This document shows positions 32,974-41,135 of a DNA stretch of 64,000 bases, piece after piece. Numbering within the stretch: position 1 is the stretch's first letter; every line of letters starts with the position of its first letter. Made by a program: the position numbers and the translations under genes. Source of the stretch: Nocardia sp. alder85J (GTDB lineage Bacteria; Actinomycetota; Actinomycetes; Mycobacteriales; Mycobacteriaceae); the NCBI RefSeq assembly GCF_020176955.2, contig NZ_JAIUCZ020000007.1:248001-312000 (forward strand), written 5' to 3'. The notes under the pieces are model-generated. The model was not told the origin of the DNA, made no database searches, and saw nothing but the letters and a program-made list of their open reading frames with translations.

Positions 32974-34629
32974 TCAGCCCAGATCGCGGCGGCGGAATCC
33001 GATCAGCCCCACCGCCGTCAGCGCGGCGGCCAGCAGCACCAGCACCACCACCGGGGTCGCGGTGAACGACTCCGCGGGCAGCTTCGGCAGGTGACTGTAC
33101 GGGTCGAGGTCCAGAACCCATTGCGGCATACCGGAGATCGAGCCGAGCAGATAGAACGCGAGACCCGCGGTGAACACCCCCCACGCCACCGGCGCGTAGC
33201 GCGGCGCCAGCCCGAACAGCGCCACGGTGGCCCCGGTGAAGAACCACACCGCCGGCAACTGCACCAGCGCCGCGGCCACCACCCCGGGCAGCTTGCCGCC
33301 GACGTCGCCGACCGCGGCGCCGTACAGCAGTCCGGCGAGCACCCCGGAAATCAGCAGCGCCAGCGCCGGGCCGGCGAAGGCGTACACCAGATGTGATGCA
33401 ACCCAGCGTATCCGGCCCACCGCGCCGGTCAGTACCGATTCGGCGCGGTCGGCGCTCTCCTCCGAGTGCAGCCGCAGCGCCGCCGAGATCGAGTACGCGG
33501 CCGCACCCAGTCCGACCATCGTGAAGGCGATGTTCAGAAAGGCGTCCTCCAGCGCCCGGCTGCCGCCCAGCCGCGCGATGAGGTCGTTCGCGGTCCGGCT
33601 GTTGCCCAGTTCGCCGCCGATGCCGTGCACCACGCCGCCGATGAGCAGCCCGTACAGCGCCAGCGCGATCACCCAGACCACCAGGGTGCCGCGCTGCAAC
33701 CGCCAGGCCAGCCCGAACGGCCCGGCCAGCCGCGGCCCGGCCGCCGGCGCGCCCAGCCGCTCGGCGATCAGCCCGGCGCCGAGATCGCGCCGGCGCAGCA
33801 GCGCGTAGGCCACCGCGATCAGCACGATCGTCGCCGCCACGTGCAGCAGCAGCACCCACCAGCGGTCACCGGCGTACGGACGCACCTGCAACGACCAGCC
33901 CTGCGGGGACAGCCAGACCAGCGGGGAGGCCGGGCCGTCGGCCGCGCGGGCGTCGCCGACCGCGCGCAGCGTGTAGGTCACCGCCAGCACCGCGAAGGCG
34001 TAGCCACGCGCGGTCCGGGCCCCCGCGCTCAGTTGCGCGGCCACCGCCGCGACCGCCGCGAAGACGATGCCCGAACCGGCCTCGGCGAGTCCGAAGGCCA
34101 GCGCGCCGTTGCCCGGTACCCCGGCCCCCGCGATGCTCGCGGCCCCGATCAGCCCGGCCAGCAGCGCACCGCCGCAGGCCAGCAGCAGCGCCGCGGTGAG
34201 GTTGGCCAACCGGCCGACCCGGGTCGAGGCCAGCAGTTCCTCGCGACCGGTCTCCTCCTCGGCCCGGGTGTGCCGGATGACGGTGAGGATGGTGGCGACG
34301 GCCAGCAGAGTGTGGAACATCCCCGCCTTCCACACCCCGCAGGCGCCCAGGTTGATGGCGTAGATCGGCCCGTACATGGCCAGCTGGGCCGGGCTGGTGT
34401 TCACGGTGTGCGCGAACGAGGCCAGGGCGGCCGGACCGGAGTAGACCTTGTCGATGCTCTTGATGTAGACGTTGCCCAGCGGCAGCGACAGCAGCAGCAC
34501 CCACAGTGGCGCCACGATCCGGTCGCGGCGCAGGTACAACCGCAGCAGCCGCCACAGTCCGGCGAATTCCGCACTGCCGCCGGATGATTCGGCGAACGAC
34601 CGGTACGGTCGGGCGACGGCGGTGGTCAT
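32974..34629 (-). CDS. ABC transporter permease, tetronasin/antibiotic exporter type
   Basis: Membrane subunit of 551 residues with about twelve hydrophobic helices in two homologous halves, like the tetronasin-resistance permeases (Rv1217c in M. tuberculosis by position). Cues: RDRIVAPLWVLLLSLPLGNVY, EEETGREELLASTRVGR and the second half's SEESADRAESVLTGAVGR. The ATG at 34629 overlaps the ATPase stop by 4 nt. It probably exports a hydrophobic compound or drug; the upstream TetR gene is its likely controller. Confidence 0.9.
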   Translation of the reverse strand: MTTAVARPYRSFAESSGGSAEFAGLWRLLRLYLRRDRIVAPLWVLLLSLPLGNVYIKSIDKVYSGPAALASFAHTVNTSPAQLAMYGPIYAINLGACGVWKAGMFHTLLAVATILTVIRHTRAEEETGREELLASTRVGRLANLTAALLLACGGALLAGLIGAASIAGAGVPGNGALAFGLAEAGSGIVFAAVAAVAAQLSAGARTARGYAFAVLAVTYTLRAVGDARAADGPASPLVWLSPQGWSLQVRPYAGDRWWVLLLHVAATIVLIAVAYALLRRRDLGAGLIAERLGAPAAGPRLAGPFGLAWRLQRGTLVVWVIALALYGLLIGGVVHGIGGELGNSRTANDLIARLGGSRALEDAFLNIAFTMVGLGAAAYSISAALRLHSEESADRAESVLTGAVGRIRWVASHLVYAFAGPALALLISGVLAGLLYGAAVGDVGGKLPGVVAAALVQLPAVWFFTGATVALFGLAPRYAPVAWGVFTAGLAFYLLGSISGMPQWVLDLDPYSHLPKLPAESFTATPVVVLVLLAAALTAVGLIGFRRRDLG

Positions 34630-35573
34630 CGCGCGACCCCCGTCCCGGAGCCGACGCCCGTGAGCCCGGATTCGGCCCCGTCCCCACGGCCGTCGAGCGA
34701 ATAATGGCGCAGGAACAGCTCTTCCAGCGTCGGCGGCTGGCTGACCAGGCTGCGAACCCCGACGTCGCCGAGCACCCGGATCAGTTCGCCCAGATGCGCG
34801 CCCTCGACCTGGCAGTGCAGCGTGTGGTCCTCGACGCTCAGATCGGTGACCCCCTCGATGCGGCTCAGATCGCCCGGGTCGCCGGTCAATTCGGCGGTGA
34901 TCGAGGTACGGCTCAGGTGCCGCATCTCGGCGAGGCTGCCGCTCTCCACCGTGCGCCCGGCCCGGATGATGGTGACCCGATCGCAGAGGGCCTCCACCTC
35001 GGACAGGATGTGGCTGGACAGCAGCACGGTCACCCCGCGCGCCGCCGCCTCCCGGGCACAGTCCCGGAAGATCTTCTCCATCAACGGATCCAGGCCCGAG
35101 GTGGGTTCGTCGAGCAGCAGCAGCCTGGCGTCGGAGGAGAACGCCGACACCAGCGCGACCTTCTGCCGGTTGCCCTTCGAGTAGGTGCGCGCCTTCTTGC
35201 GCGGATCGAGTTCGAAGCGCTCGATCAACTCGGCCCGCCGGCCGGCGTCCAGGCCGCCGCGCATCCGGGCCAGCAGGTCGATGGTCTCGCCGCCGGACAG
35301 CGACGGCCACAGCGTGACATCGCCGGGGACGTAGGCGATCTCGCGATGCAGAGCGACGGCGTCGGCCCACGGGTCGCGGCCGAGCACCTGCGCCGTACCG
35401 GAGGTGGTGGTGAGGATGCCGAGCAGGATCCGGATGGTGGTCGACTTGCCCGCCCCGTTCGGGCCGAGGAAACCGTGCACCTCCCCGTCGGCGACCTCGA
35501 GGTCGAGCCCGTCGAGGGCGCGAACCGGTCCGAAATGCTTGTGCAGCTCCCGGACCACGATTGCCGATGACAT
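34626..35573 (-). CDS. ABC exporter ATPase
   Basis: ATPase of 315 residues paired with the permease. Walker A GPNGAGKST (37-45), Q-loop region, an unusual signature YSKGNRQKVAL in place of LSGGQ, Walker B LLLLDEPTSGLDP and SSHILSEVEAL. The C-terminal third is the extra domain common in DrrA/NatA-like exporters. ATG 35573 has AAGGAG just upstream. It lies 25 nt after the TetR gene, same strand, so regulator-ATPase-permease form an operon (Rv1219c-1218c-1217c order in M. tuberculosis). Confidence 0.92.
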   Translation of the reverse strand: MSSAIVVRELHKHFGPVRALDGLDLEVADGEVHGFLGPNGAGKSTTIRILLGILTTTSGTAQVLGRDPWADAVALHREIAYVPGDVTLWPSLSGGETIDLLARMRGGLDAGRRAELIERFELDPRKKARTYSKGNRQKVALVSAFSSDARLLLLDEPTSGLDPLMEKIFRDCAREAAARGVTVLLSSHILSEVEALCDRVTIIRAGRTVESGSLAEMRHLSRTSITAELTGDPGDLSRIEGVTDLSVEDHTLHCQVEGAHLGELIRVLGDVGVRSLVSQPPTLEELFLRHYSLDGRGDGAESGLTGVGSGTGVAR

Positions 35574-35598
35574 CGTATCTCCTTGTCAGAGAAGGGAT

Positions 35599-36291
35599 TT
35601 ACTGCTCACCACGCAGTTCCGCAGCGGACCCGCCGGCCACCTGTTCGCCGAGCATCGTGTCCAGCATCATCGAATCGGTGAGCAGACCGTTGGTGTAGAT
35701 CTCGAGCGCCGGCAGCAACATCTGCTCGGCGTAGTCACGCAGGGCGGTGCGGTAGTCCAGCGGGCCACCTTGCCGCTCCTCGAATACCTGGAGGAACAGG
35801 AAGAAGCCGCCGCCGTTCTGGTACGCCATGTACCGCGCGGTGGCGTCCACGTCCCGCAGCGGGCGCAACACGCCCGAGGCGATGCCCGCTCGCAGATAGT
35901 CGGTCACGTCGGCGGCCATGTGCTCGTAGAGATCGAGCATCAGTGCCCCGCCGGCGGCGAAGGCCCGCCGCAGGTAGGCGATGTAGGGCGCGTACTCCTC
36001 GATCTCGGCCAGCGATTGCAGCAGCCCGGTGGGCGACGGGTGCTCCATGTAGTCCAGCTTGGCCCGCCGGATGACCTCGCGAACGTGATCGTCGCACGCC
36101 CCCCGCAGGCCGTCCTTGGAGCCGAAGTGGTGGTTGACCAGGCCGGGCGACACCCCGGCCGCGGTGGCGATGGCACGCACCCCGACCCCGAAACCCTCCT
36201 CGCCGAAAACCGAGATCGCCGCGTCCCGGATACGGGCGCGGGTGTTCAGCTCGTCGGCGGATCTTTCCGGTACGGCTGCTCCTTTAAACAC
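35599..36291 (-). CDS. TetR-family repressor of the ABC exporter
   Basis: Regulator of 230 residues: HTH at about 20-60 (RIRDAAISVFGEEGFGVGVR, GVSPGLVNHHFGSKDGL), then a ligand-binding helical domain. First gene of the exporter operon, so it probably autoregulates and responds to an exported compound. The only sensible start is GTG at 36291. TATACT ends 6 nt before it, so the mRNA should be leaderless, and an A/T-rich inverted repeat covers the same place. Confidence 0.88.
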   Translation of the reverse strand: MFKGAAVPERSADELNTRARIRDAAISVFGEEGFGVGVRAIATAAGVSPGLVNHHFGSKDGLRGACDDHVREVIRRAKLDYMEHPSPTGLLQSLAEIEEYAPYIAYLRRAFAAGGALMLDLYEHMAADVTDYLRAGIASGVLRPLRDVDATARYMAYQNGGGFFLFLQVFEERQGGPLDYRTALRDYAEQMLLPALEIYTNGLLTDSMMLDTMLGEQVAGGSAAELRGEQ

Positions 36292-36317
36292 ATGTTCAGT
36301 ATATTAAACGGTTGTTT
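36286..36317. promoter_or_regulatory. leaderless promoter and probable TetR operator
   Basis: The minus-strand -10 TATACT is at 36298-36303, 6 nt before GTG 36291. It lies inside GTTCAGTATATTAAAC (36294-36309), a 16-bp near-palindrome with two mismatched pairs, flanked by a wider inverted repeat TAAACA/TGTTTA. Binding there would block RNA polymerase. Confidence 0.55.
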
Positions 36318-36433
36318 AGTCCGCCAGCAAGAGCCTTGTGTCCCCGCTTCGCGGGCGCGTCGGCCCCGAATCGCCGCGCGGGCCGTCGAAGCCGGCCGGA
36401 CCGGCGGCGCGAGAGCCGGAGCCGGGCGTGCGA

Positions 36434-36540
36434 GGCGTCGAACCAGCCGCGCGGGGCGTCGAACCAGCCGCGCGGGGCGTCGAACCAGCCGCGCGAGGCG
36501 CGGACACCAGCCGCGCGAAGCGCAGAAATCAGCCGCGCGA
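36434..36540. repeat. 21/22-bp tandem repeat, five units, reaching a stop codon
   Basis: Units begin at 36434, 36455 and 36476 (21 bp, near-identical, core GTCGAACCAGCCGCGCG), then two diverged 22-bp units at 36497 and 36519. The last unit contains the stop codon (36529) of the minus-strand O-methyltransferase gene. Confidence 0.88.
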
Positions 36541-37206
36541 GGCGCAGAGCAGGCCGTCGCCGACCGGGATCAGCACGCTGGTCAGCTGCGGATCCTCGGC
36601 GATGGCCCGGGTGGCCGCCCGCACCGCCTGGGTCGCCGGATCGCGCTGTGCCGGATCCGGCACCCGGCCACCCAGCAGCGCGTTGTGCAGCAGGATCGCC
36701 CCGCCGGAGCGAAGCAGCCGCACACCCTGCTCGACGTACTGCGGATGCTCCAGCGGCGCGGCGTCGATGAACACCAGGTCGTAGGCGCCGTCCGCGAGCC
36801 GGGGCAGCACGTCCAGCGCGCGGCCGTTGATCAGCCGGGTGCGGGCCGGGGGGATGTCCGCGGCCCGGAAGGCGTCGCGCGCCGCGCGCTGATGTTCCGG
36901 TTCGGAGTCGATCGTGGTCAGCGTGCCGTCCTCGCGCATACCGTCCAGCAGCCACAATCCGCTGATCCCGGCCCCGGTGCCCACCTCGACCACCGATCGC
37001 GCGCCCAGCACCTGCGCATAGATGGTGAGCAGCGCGCCCACCGACGGCGCGACCGGCGCGGCGCCCAGTTCGTTCGCCCGTTCCCGGGCCGCCTGCAGGA
37101 TCTCGTCCTCGACGACGGATTCCTCCACGTACGCGAGGTTGCGTTGCAGGGCCGACGCCGGAAGCTCGGCCGGCGACGGTGTGGCGGCCGGAGGTATGAG
37201 GGTCAC
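36529..37206 (-). CDS. class I SAM-dependent O-methyltransferase
   Basis: Methyltransferase of 225 residues of the catechol/caffeoyl-CoA O-methyltransferase type: SAM motif VVEVGTGAGISGLWLLDGM, TIDSEPEH, DLVFIDAAPLEHPQY with the metal-binding aspartate, and ILLHNALLGGRVPDP. It corresponds to Rv1220c next to sigE in M. tuberculosis; its substrate is not known to me. GTG start at 37206, with TAGCCT 7 nt upstream; divergent from sigE. The C-terminus (CASRG) is encoded inside a tandem repeat, so its last residues may vary between strains. Confidence 0.9.
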   Translation of the reverse strand: MTLIPPAATPSPAELPASALQRNLAYVEESVVEDEILQAARERANELGAAPVAPSVGALLTIYAQVLGARSVVEVGTGAGISGLWLLDGMREDGTLTTIDSEPEHQRAARDAFRAADIPPARTRLINGRALDVLPRLADGAYDLVFIDAAPLEHPQYVEQGVRLLRSGGAILLHNALLGGRVPDPAQRDPATQAVRAATRAIAEDPQLTSVLIPVGDGLLCASRG

Positions 37207-37213
37207 GGCTAAG

Positions 37214-37219
37214 AGGCTA
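37214..37219 (-). promoter_or_regulatory. -10 element (TAGCCT) of the O-methyltransferase gene
   Basis: TAGCCT on the minus strand ends 7 nt before GTG 37206. Confidence 0.45.
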
Positions 37220-37343
37220 ACGGCGCGACACCGCCCGAGCCCGGCTGTGACGAGGCGGTGCCGCGATTTTTCTCGAGCGGCCGATGTTCTCAGGCGTTCC
37301 TCAGCCTCTCATAACCACCGGCACATCAGGACCGGAGAGAGTT

Positions 37344-38342
37344 GTGCCTACGCAAAGGCCGGCCGACCGCCGGGCGGCGCAGACATCCGGACACGGGAAT
37401 ATCGAACACCGTGTCCGGTTGTACCACACACGCGCGGCCCTCGCCGCGTGCGAGCGCCGGCCCTGGTCCCGAGTAGGAGGTGCCACCATCCACAAGGTCG
37501 ATGCGGCGCGCAAGTACGCCACCCTCCCCGAATCGTCGCTGCCCACGGGTACCGATTCGGTCGAATACCAGCTCCCCGCCCCGGGCGCCTATCCGCTGCC
37601 CGGCGCCACCGAGGCCGCCGTGGCCGGATCCCCCGACGCGGCCGGTGTCCCGACGGCCGACGCGGCGGATGTCCCGGTGACCGACACGGTCGATGTACCG
37701 ATGGCCGAGGCGGCCCAGGCTCTCGCCGAGATCGAGGCGATGGCCGAGGCGGAAGAACTCGACGCGCTCTCCGGCACCGCGGCCTTCGACGCCACCGGCG
37801 ACCGGACCATGATGCCGTCCTGGGACGATCTGGTCCGCGAGCACGCCGACCGGGTGTACCGGCTGGCCTACCGGCTCACCGGCGACCCGCAGGACGCCGA
37901 GGACCTCACCCAGGAGACGTTCATCCGCGTCTTCCGGTCCCTGCAGAGCTATCAGCCGGGCACCTTCGAGGGCTGGCTGCATCGCATCACGACCAATCTG
38001 TTCTTGGACATGGTGCGCCGCCGCAATCGCATCCGGATGGAGGCGCTGCCCGACGATTACGATCGGGTGCCGTCGGAGGGCCCCGGCCCGGAGCAGGCGT
38101 ATCACGACGCCCGGCTGGACCCGGACCTGCAATCCGCCCTGGATTCGCTGGCCCCGGAATTCCGCGCGGCCGTGGTGCTCTGCGACATCGAGGGCCTGTC
38201 CTACGAGGAGATCGGCGCCACGCTGGGCGTCAAGTTGGGGACGGTGCGCAGCCGGATCCATCGCGGCCGTCAGGCACTGCGGGAGTACCTTGCGCATAAT
38301 GGATCTCAACAGTGGTTTGCCGCTGACGAGAAAGTCGGGTGA
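37344..38342 (+). CDS. sigE: ECF RNA polymerase sigma factor SigE
   Basis: Envelope-stress sigma factor of about 332 residues. The first 150 residues are a poorly conserved acidic extension; region 2 follows (HADRVYRLAYRLTGDPQDAE, TFIRVFRSLQSYQPGTFEGW) and region 4 (AAVVLCDIEGLSYEEIGATL). It matches M. tuberculosis SigE from FDATGD onward. GTG 37344 has GGAGAG 4 nt before it. A perfect GGAGGT also sits 6 nt before an in-frame ATC at 37488, so a shorter form from a non-standard start is possible. rseA, htrA and tatB follow in conserved order. Confidence 0.92.
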   Translation: MPTQRPADRRAAQTSGHGNIEHRVRLYHTRAALAACERRPWSRVGGATIHKVDAARKYATLPESSLPTGTDSVEYQLPAPGAYPLPGATEAAVAGSPDAAGVPTADAADVPVTDTVDVPMAEAAQALAEIEAMAEAEELDALSGTAAFDATGDRTMMPSWDDLVREHADRVYRLAYRLTGDPQDAEDLTQETFIRVFRSLQSYQPGTFEGWLHRITTNLFLDMVRRRNRIRMEALPDDYDRVPSEGPGPEQAYHDARLDPDLQSALDSLAPEFRAAVVLCDIEGLSYEEIGATLGVKLGTVRSRIHRGRQALREYLAHNGSQQWFAADEKVG

Positions 38343-38407
38343 TTCTCCGCATCGCGTGCGGGCCGCACTCGGCGTAGATTTCGCTCCGTCGGAAGGGTGT
38401 ACACCGT

Positions 38408-38890
38408 ATGAGTGGCGAGGAGGCTGCCTCGGCAGGTCGCGAGCCCGGTCGGGCTGGTCGTGCATCGGTGCGCCCACCTCGATTCGCCGCCACCGAGCAT
38501 CTGGCCACCGAGGCCATCGCCGCCTATGTCGACGGCGAGCTGCGCATGAATCCCTACCTGCGCGCGGCACAGCACCTGGCCAAGTGCCCGGAATGTGCCG
38601 CCGAGGTGGAGGCCCAGCAGCAGGCGCGCATCGCCCTGCGCCAGGCCGCGCAGCGTCAGATCTCCGCACCGCTCGGCCTGCACGACACGCTGAGCCGAAT
38701 TCCCCTGGCCCATCTCGCCGGTCCCGAGAATCTGCCCGGTCCCGAAAGCCTGTCCGCCCCCGGTATGGAGGGCATGTCGCGCGGCTCGAGTTTCCTCGGC
38801 CTGCGCGCTGATTCGTTCCGGTTCGTCTCGCAGACGAACCGCGAAATCAGTTCGGACAGCAGGCGGTGGACCGGGTGGTGGCGCAAGTAG
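38408..38890 (+). CDS. rseA: anti-sigma factor RseA
   Basis: Cytosolic anti-sigma factor of 160 residues that would hold SigE inactive. The zinc-associated anti-sigma motif is intact: His in AAQHLAKCPECAAEV, with the CxxC. It has no membrane helix, as in mycobacterial RseA, where release occurs by phosphorylation and proteolysis. GGAAGG lies 12 nt before the ATG. The TAG stop at 38888 is also the first three bases of the htrA -10 hexamer. Confidence 0.92.
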   Translation: MSGEEAASAGREPGRAGRASVRPPRFAATEHLATEAIAAYVDGELRMNPYLRAAQHLAKCPECAAEVEAQQQARIALRQAAQRQISAPLGLHDTLSRIPLAHLAGPENLPGPESLSAPGMEGMSRGSSFLGLRADSFRFVSQTNREISSDSRRWTGWWRK

Positions 38891-38893
38891 AGT
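38888..38893 (+). promoter_or_regulatory. -10 element (TAGAGT) of htrA, overlapping the rseA stop codon
   Basis: TAGAGT ends 7 nt before GTG 38901; its TAG is the rseA stop codon. Confidence 0.45.
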
Positions 38894-38900
38894 TCAGTCC

Positions 38901-40598
38901 GTGACCACCGAATCGACCAACACCGGAAGCCAACCGGCGGCATCGAATTCCGGCGACCGGACCGCGCCCGAGGCGCAACACGCCGATGCGGTGTCCGGGG
39001 GGCAGCCCACCACCCACGATTCTCAGGCCGCGGCCACCGGCGATGCGCCACAGGCGGCCACCGACGATGCGCGGCCGGAGGGCACGGCGGGCAACGGTGC
39101 GAGCCTGCGTCCGTCGGACGCCCCGGTGCTGGGCCCGCGTCCGGTGTACCGGCCCGAGGTCGATCAGCCCACCGCCCGCGCGTTCGCGCGGCCCGAGGGT
39201 CTGGCCGGATCTTTCGAACTCCCCGCACCCACCGCGGCCGCACCCCGGCCCGGTGAGGTCGAACTGGTCAACCGCCCGCCGGACGGGGTGCTGGCCGAGG
39301 CGTTCGGTCGCCCGGCCGGTTCCACCGAAGTGCTCCAGCGTGATCCGGAGGCCGACACCGACTCGGCCACCCCGGCCGCGCCCGCAGATCCGTGGCGCGA
39401 TCCGGCGGCTGCCGCCGCGCTCGGCGGGCCGGCCCTGTCCGTCCCGCGCCCGCAGCCACTGGCCCCGGGCATCCGGCTCAGCGCGCGCGAGGTGCTGTTC
39501 GGCGGCAAGGTGGCGCCGAAGGCGCTGGCGGCGCTGGCCGCCGTCGCGGTGGTCGTCGGCGTGGCCGGTGGTCTGGTCGGCCGGCTCACCGCCGAGACCG
39601 CCTCCACCCTCACCTCGCGCAAGGTCACCTTGCAGCAGGACGCCGCCCCGGAGAAGCCGCACGGCCAGGTAGCCGCGGTGGCCGACGCGGTGCTGCCCTC
39701 GGTGGTCTCGATCCGCGAGACCGTCGGTGACAACGGCGCCCTCGGTTCCGGCGTGGTGATCGACGGCGGCGGCTACATCGTCACCAACAACCACGTCATC
39801 TCGATGGCCGCGACCGACAAGTCCGGCCGGGCCAAGATCCAGGTCACCTTCTCCGACGGCACCCGGGTCCCGGCCAAGCTGGTCGGCCGCGATCCGAAGA
39901 CCGACCTGGCGGTGCTCAAGGTCGACGTGAAGAATCTCACCGTCGCGCGGCTGGGCCGCTCCGACGACGTGCAGGTCGGCGACGACGTGCTGGCTGTCGG
40001 CTCGCCGCTGGGCCTGACCAAGACCGTCACCTCCGGCATCGTCAGCGCCCTGCACCGGCCCATCAAGGAGAGCCCGGAGGCCGGCGACGACACCGCCGGC
40101 GCCTTCGACGCGGTGCAGACCGACGCCGCGATCAACCACGGCAACTCCGGTGGCGCGCTGGTCGACGGCCAGGGCCGGTTGATCGGCATCAACACCGCCA
40201 TCCGCAGCGACAGCGGCGGCTCGGTCGGCCTGGGCTTCGCGATTCCGGTCGATCTGGTGCAGTCGGTCGCGCAGACGCTGATCCGCGACGGGGTGGTGTA
40301 CCACCCGTGGCTGGGCGTGTCGGCCAAGACCCAGCAGGTGGAGAACGACGTGATGAGCGGGGCCGCCGTGCAGGACGTGGTGGCCAACAGTCCGGCGGCC
40401 AAGGCCGGCATCGCGGAAAGCGACATCATCGTCCGGGTCGGCGACCGTGACGTCGCGGATCCGGCCGAATTGAGCGTCGCGGTCCAGAGTCACCGGATCG
40501 GCGAGACTGTCACGTTCCAGTTGATCCGGGACGGCCGTCGCGTCGATGTTCCGGTCACGCTGGAATCCGACAAGAACGCTCCCCAGCAACCCCAGTAA
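38901..40598 (+). CDS. htrA: membrane-anchored HtrA-like serine protease with PDZ domain
   Basis: Protease of 565 residues that degrades misfolded exported proteins. A cytosolic Pro/Ala-rich region of about 200 residues precedes one transmembrane helix (ALAALAAVAVVVGVAGGLVG, about 210-230). The trypsin-like domain has the triad His in IVTNNHVIS, Asp in KTDLAVLKV and Ser in NHGNSGGALVDG. A C-terminal PDZ domain follows (VVANSPAAKAGIAESDIIV). It matches Rv1223 next to sigE/rseA, and SigE control of this locus is known in mycobacteria. tatB begins 9 nt after its stop. Confidence 0.94.
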   Translation: MTTESTNTGSQPAASNSGDRTAPEAQHADAVSGGQPTTHDSQAAATGDAPQAATDDARPEGTAGNGASLRPSDAPVLGPRPVYRPEVDQPTARAFARPEGLAGSFELPAPTAAAPRPGEVELVNRPPDGVLAEAFGRPAGSTEVLQRDPEADTDSATPAAPADPWRDPAAAAALGGPALSVPRPQPLAPGIRLSAREVLFGGKVAPKALAALAAVAVVVGVAGGLVGRLTAETASTLTSRKVTLQQDAAPEKPHGQVAAVADAVLPSVVSIRETVGDNGALGSGVVIDGGGYIVTNNHVISMAATDKSGRAKIQVTFSDGTRVPAKLVGRDPKTDLAVLKVDVKNLTVARLGRSDDVQVGDDVLAVGSPLGLTKTVTSGIVSALHRPIKESPEAGDDTAGAFDAVQTDAAINHGNSGGALVDGQGRLIGINTAIRSDSGGSVGLGFAIPVDLVQSVAQTLIRDGVVYHPWLGVSAKTQQVENDVMSGAAVQDVVANSPAAKAGIAESDIIVRVGDRDVADPAELSVAVQSHRIGETVTFQLIRDGRRVDVPVTLESDKNAPQQPQ

Positions 40599-40601
40599 CC
40601 T
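40596..40601 (+). promoter_or_regulatory. -10 element (TAACCT) of tatB, overlapping the htrA stop codon
   Basis: TAACCT, 6 nt, then ATG 40608. The TAA of the hexamer is the htrA stop codon, so tatB can be transcribed separately with no leader. Confidence 0.5.
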
Positions 40602-40607
40602 GGTCTC

Positions 40608-41054
40608 ATGTTCAATATCGGCTGGCCCGAGATGGTGATCCTGGTGGTCGCCGCTTTGGTGATCCTCGGCCCGGAGCGACTGCCGGGTGCGATCCGCTGG
40701 ACCGCACAGAGCCTGCGGCAGGTGCGCGACTACGCCAATGGCGCCACCAGCCAACTGCGCACCGAACTGGGCCCGGAGTTCGACGAATTGCGCAAACCAC
40801 TCGAGGAACTCAACGAGTTGCGCAAACCACTCGAGGGGCTGCGTAGGATGACCCCGCGCTCGATGGTCACCAAACATCTACTCGACGGCGACGATTCGCT
40901 GTTCAGCGGTAATTTCGGTGGCGTGAAGGAGCCATCGGGCGGGTTCGGCGCCACCCTCTCCGACCCCTCCCCGGCGCTCGGCCACACCCCGCCCGAGCCG
41001 CCGAAACCGCTGGCCCGCAACGAGAAACCGCCGATCGATTTCGACGCCACCTGA
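40608..41054 (+). CDS. tatB: Sec-independent protein translocase TatB
   Basis: Twin-arginine translocase subunit of 148 residues. A short N-terminal membrane helix (MFNIGWPEMVILVVAALVIL) with the conserved glutamate, the hinge GPERLPGAIR, and a long amphipathic helix containing the near-duplicate ELRKPLEELN and ELRKPLEGLR (about 60-80). The C-terminus is polar and variable. Located after htrA as in mycobacteria (Rv1224). It would serve Tat substrates such as the DUF1501 protein in this window. Confidence 0.93.
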   Translation: MFNIGWPEMVILVVAALVILGPERLPGAIRWTAQSLRQVRDYANGATSQLRTELGPEFDELRKPLEELNELRKPLEGLRRMTPRSMVTKHLLDGDDSLFSGNFGGVKEPSGGFGATLSDPSPALGHTPPEPPKPLARNEKPPIDFDAT

Positions 41055-41123
41055 GGGCGCCGGGGCAGTGCTCCGAATGCTGTGATGTCAACCGGACTAG
41101 ACGCATCCGGCTGTCGAGCTATC

Positions 41124-41129
41124 TAGACT
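41124..41129 (+). promoter_or_regulatory. -10 element (TAGACT) of the HTH protein gene
   Basis: TAGACT, 6 nt, then ATG 41136: leaderless-type start. Confidence 0.55.
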
Positions 41130-41135
41130 TCGCAC

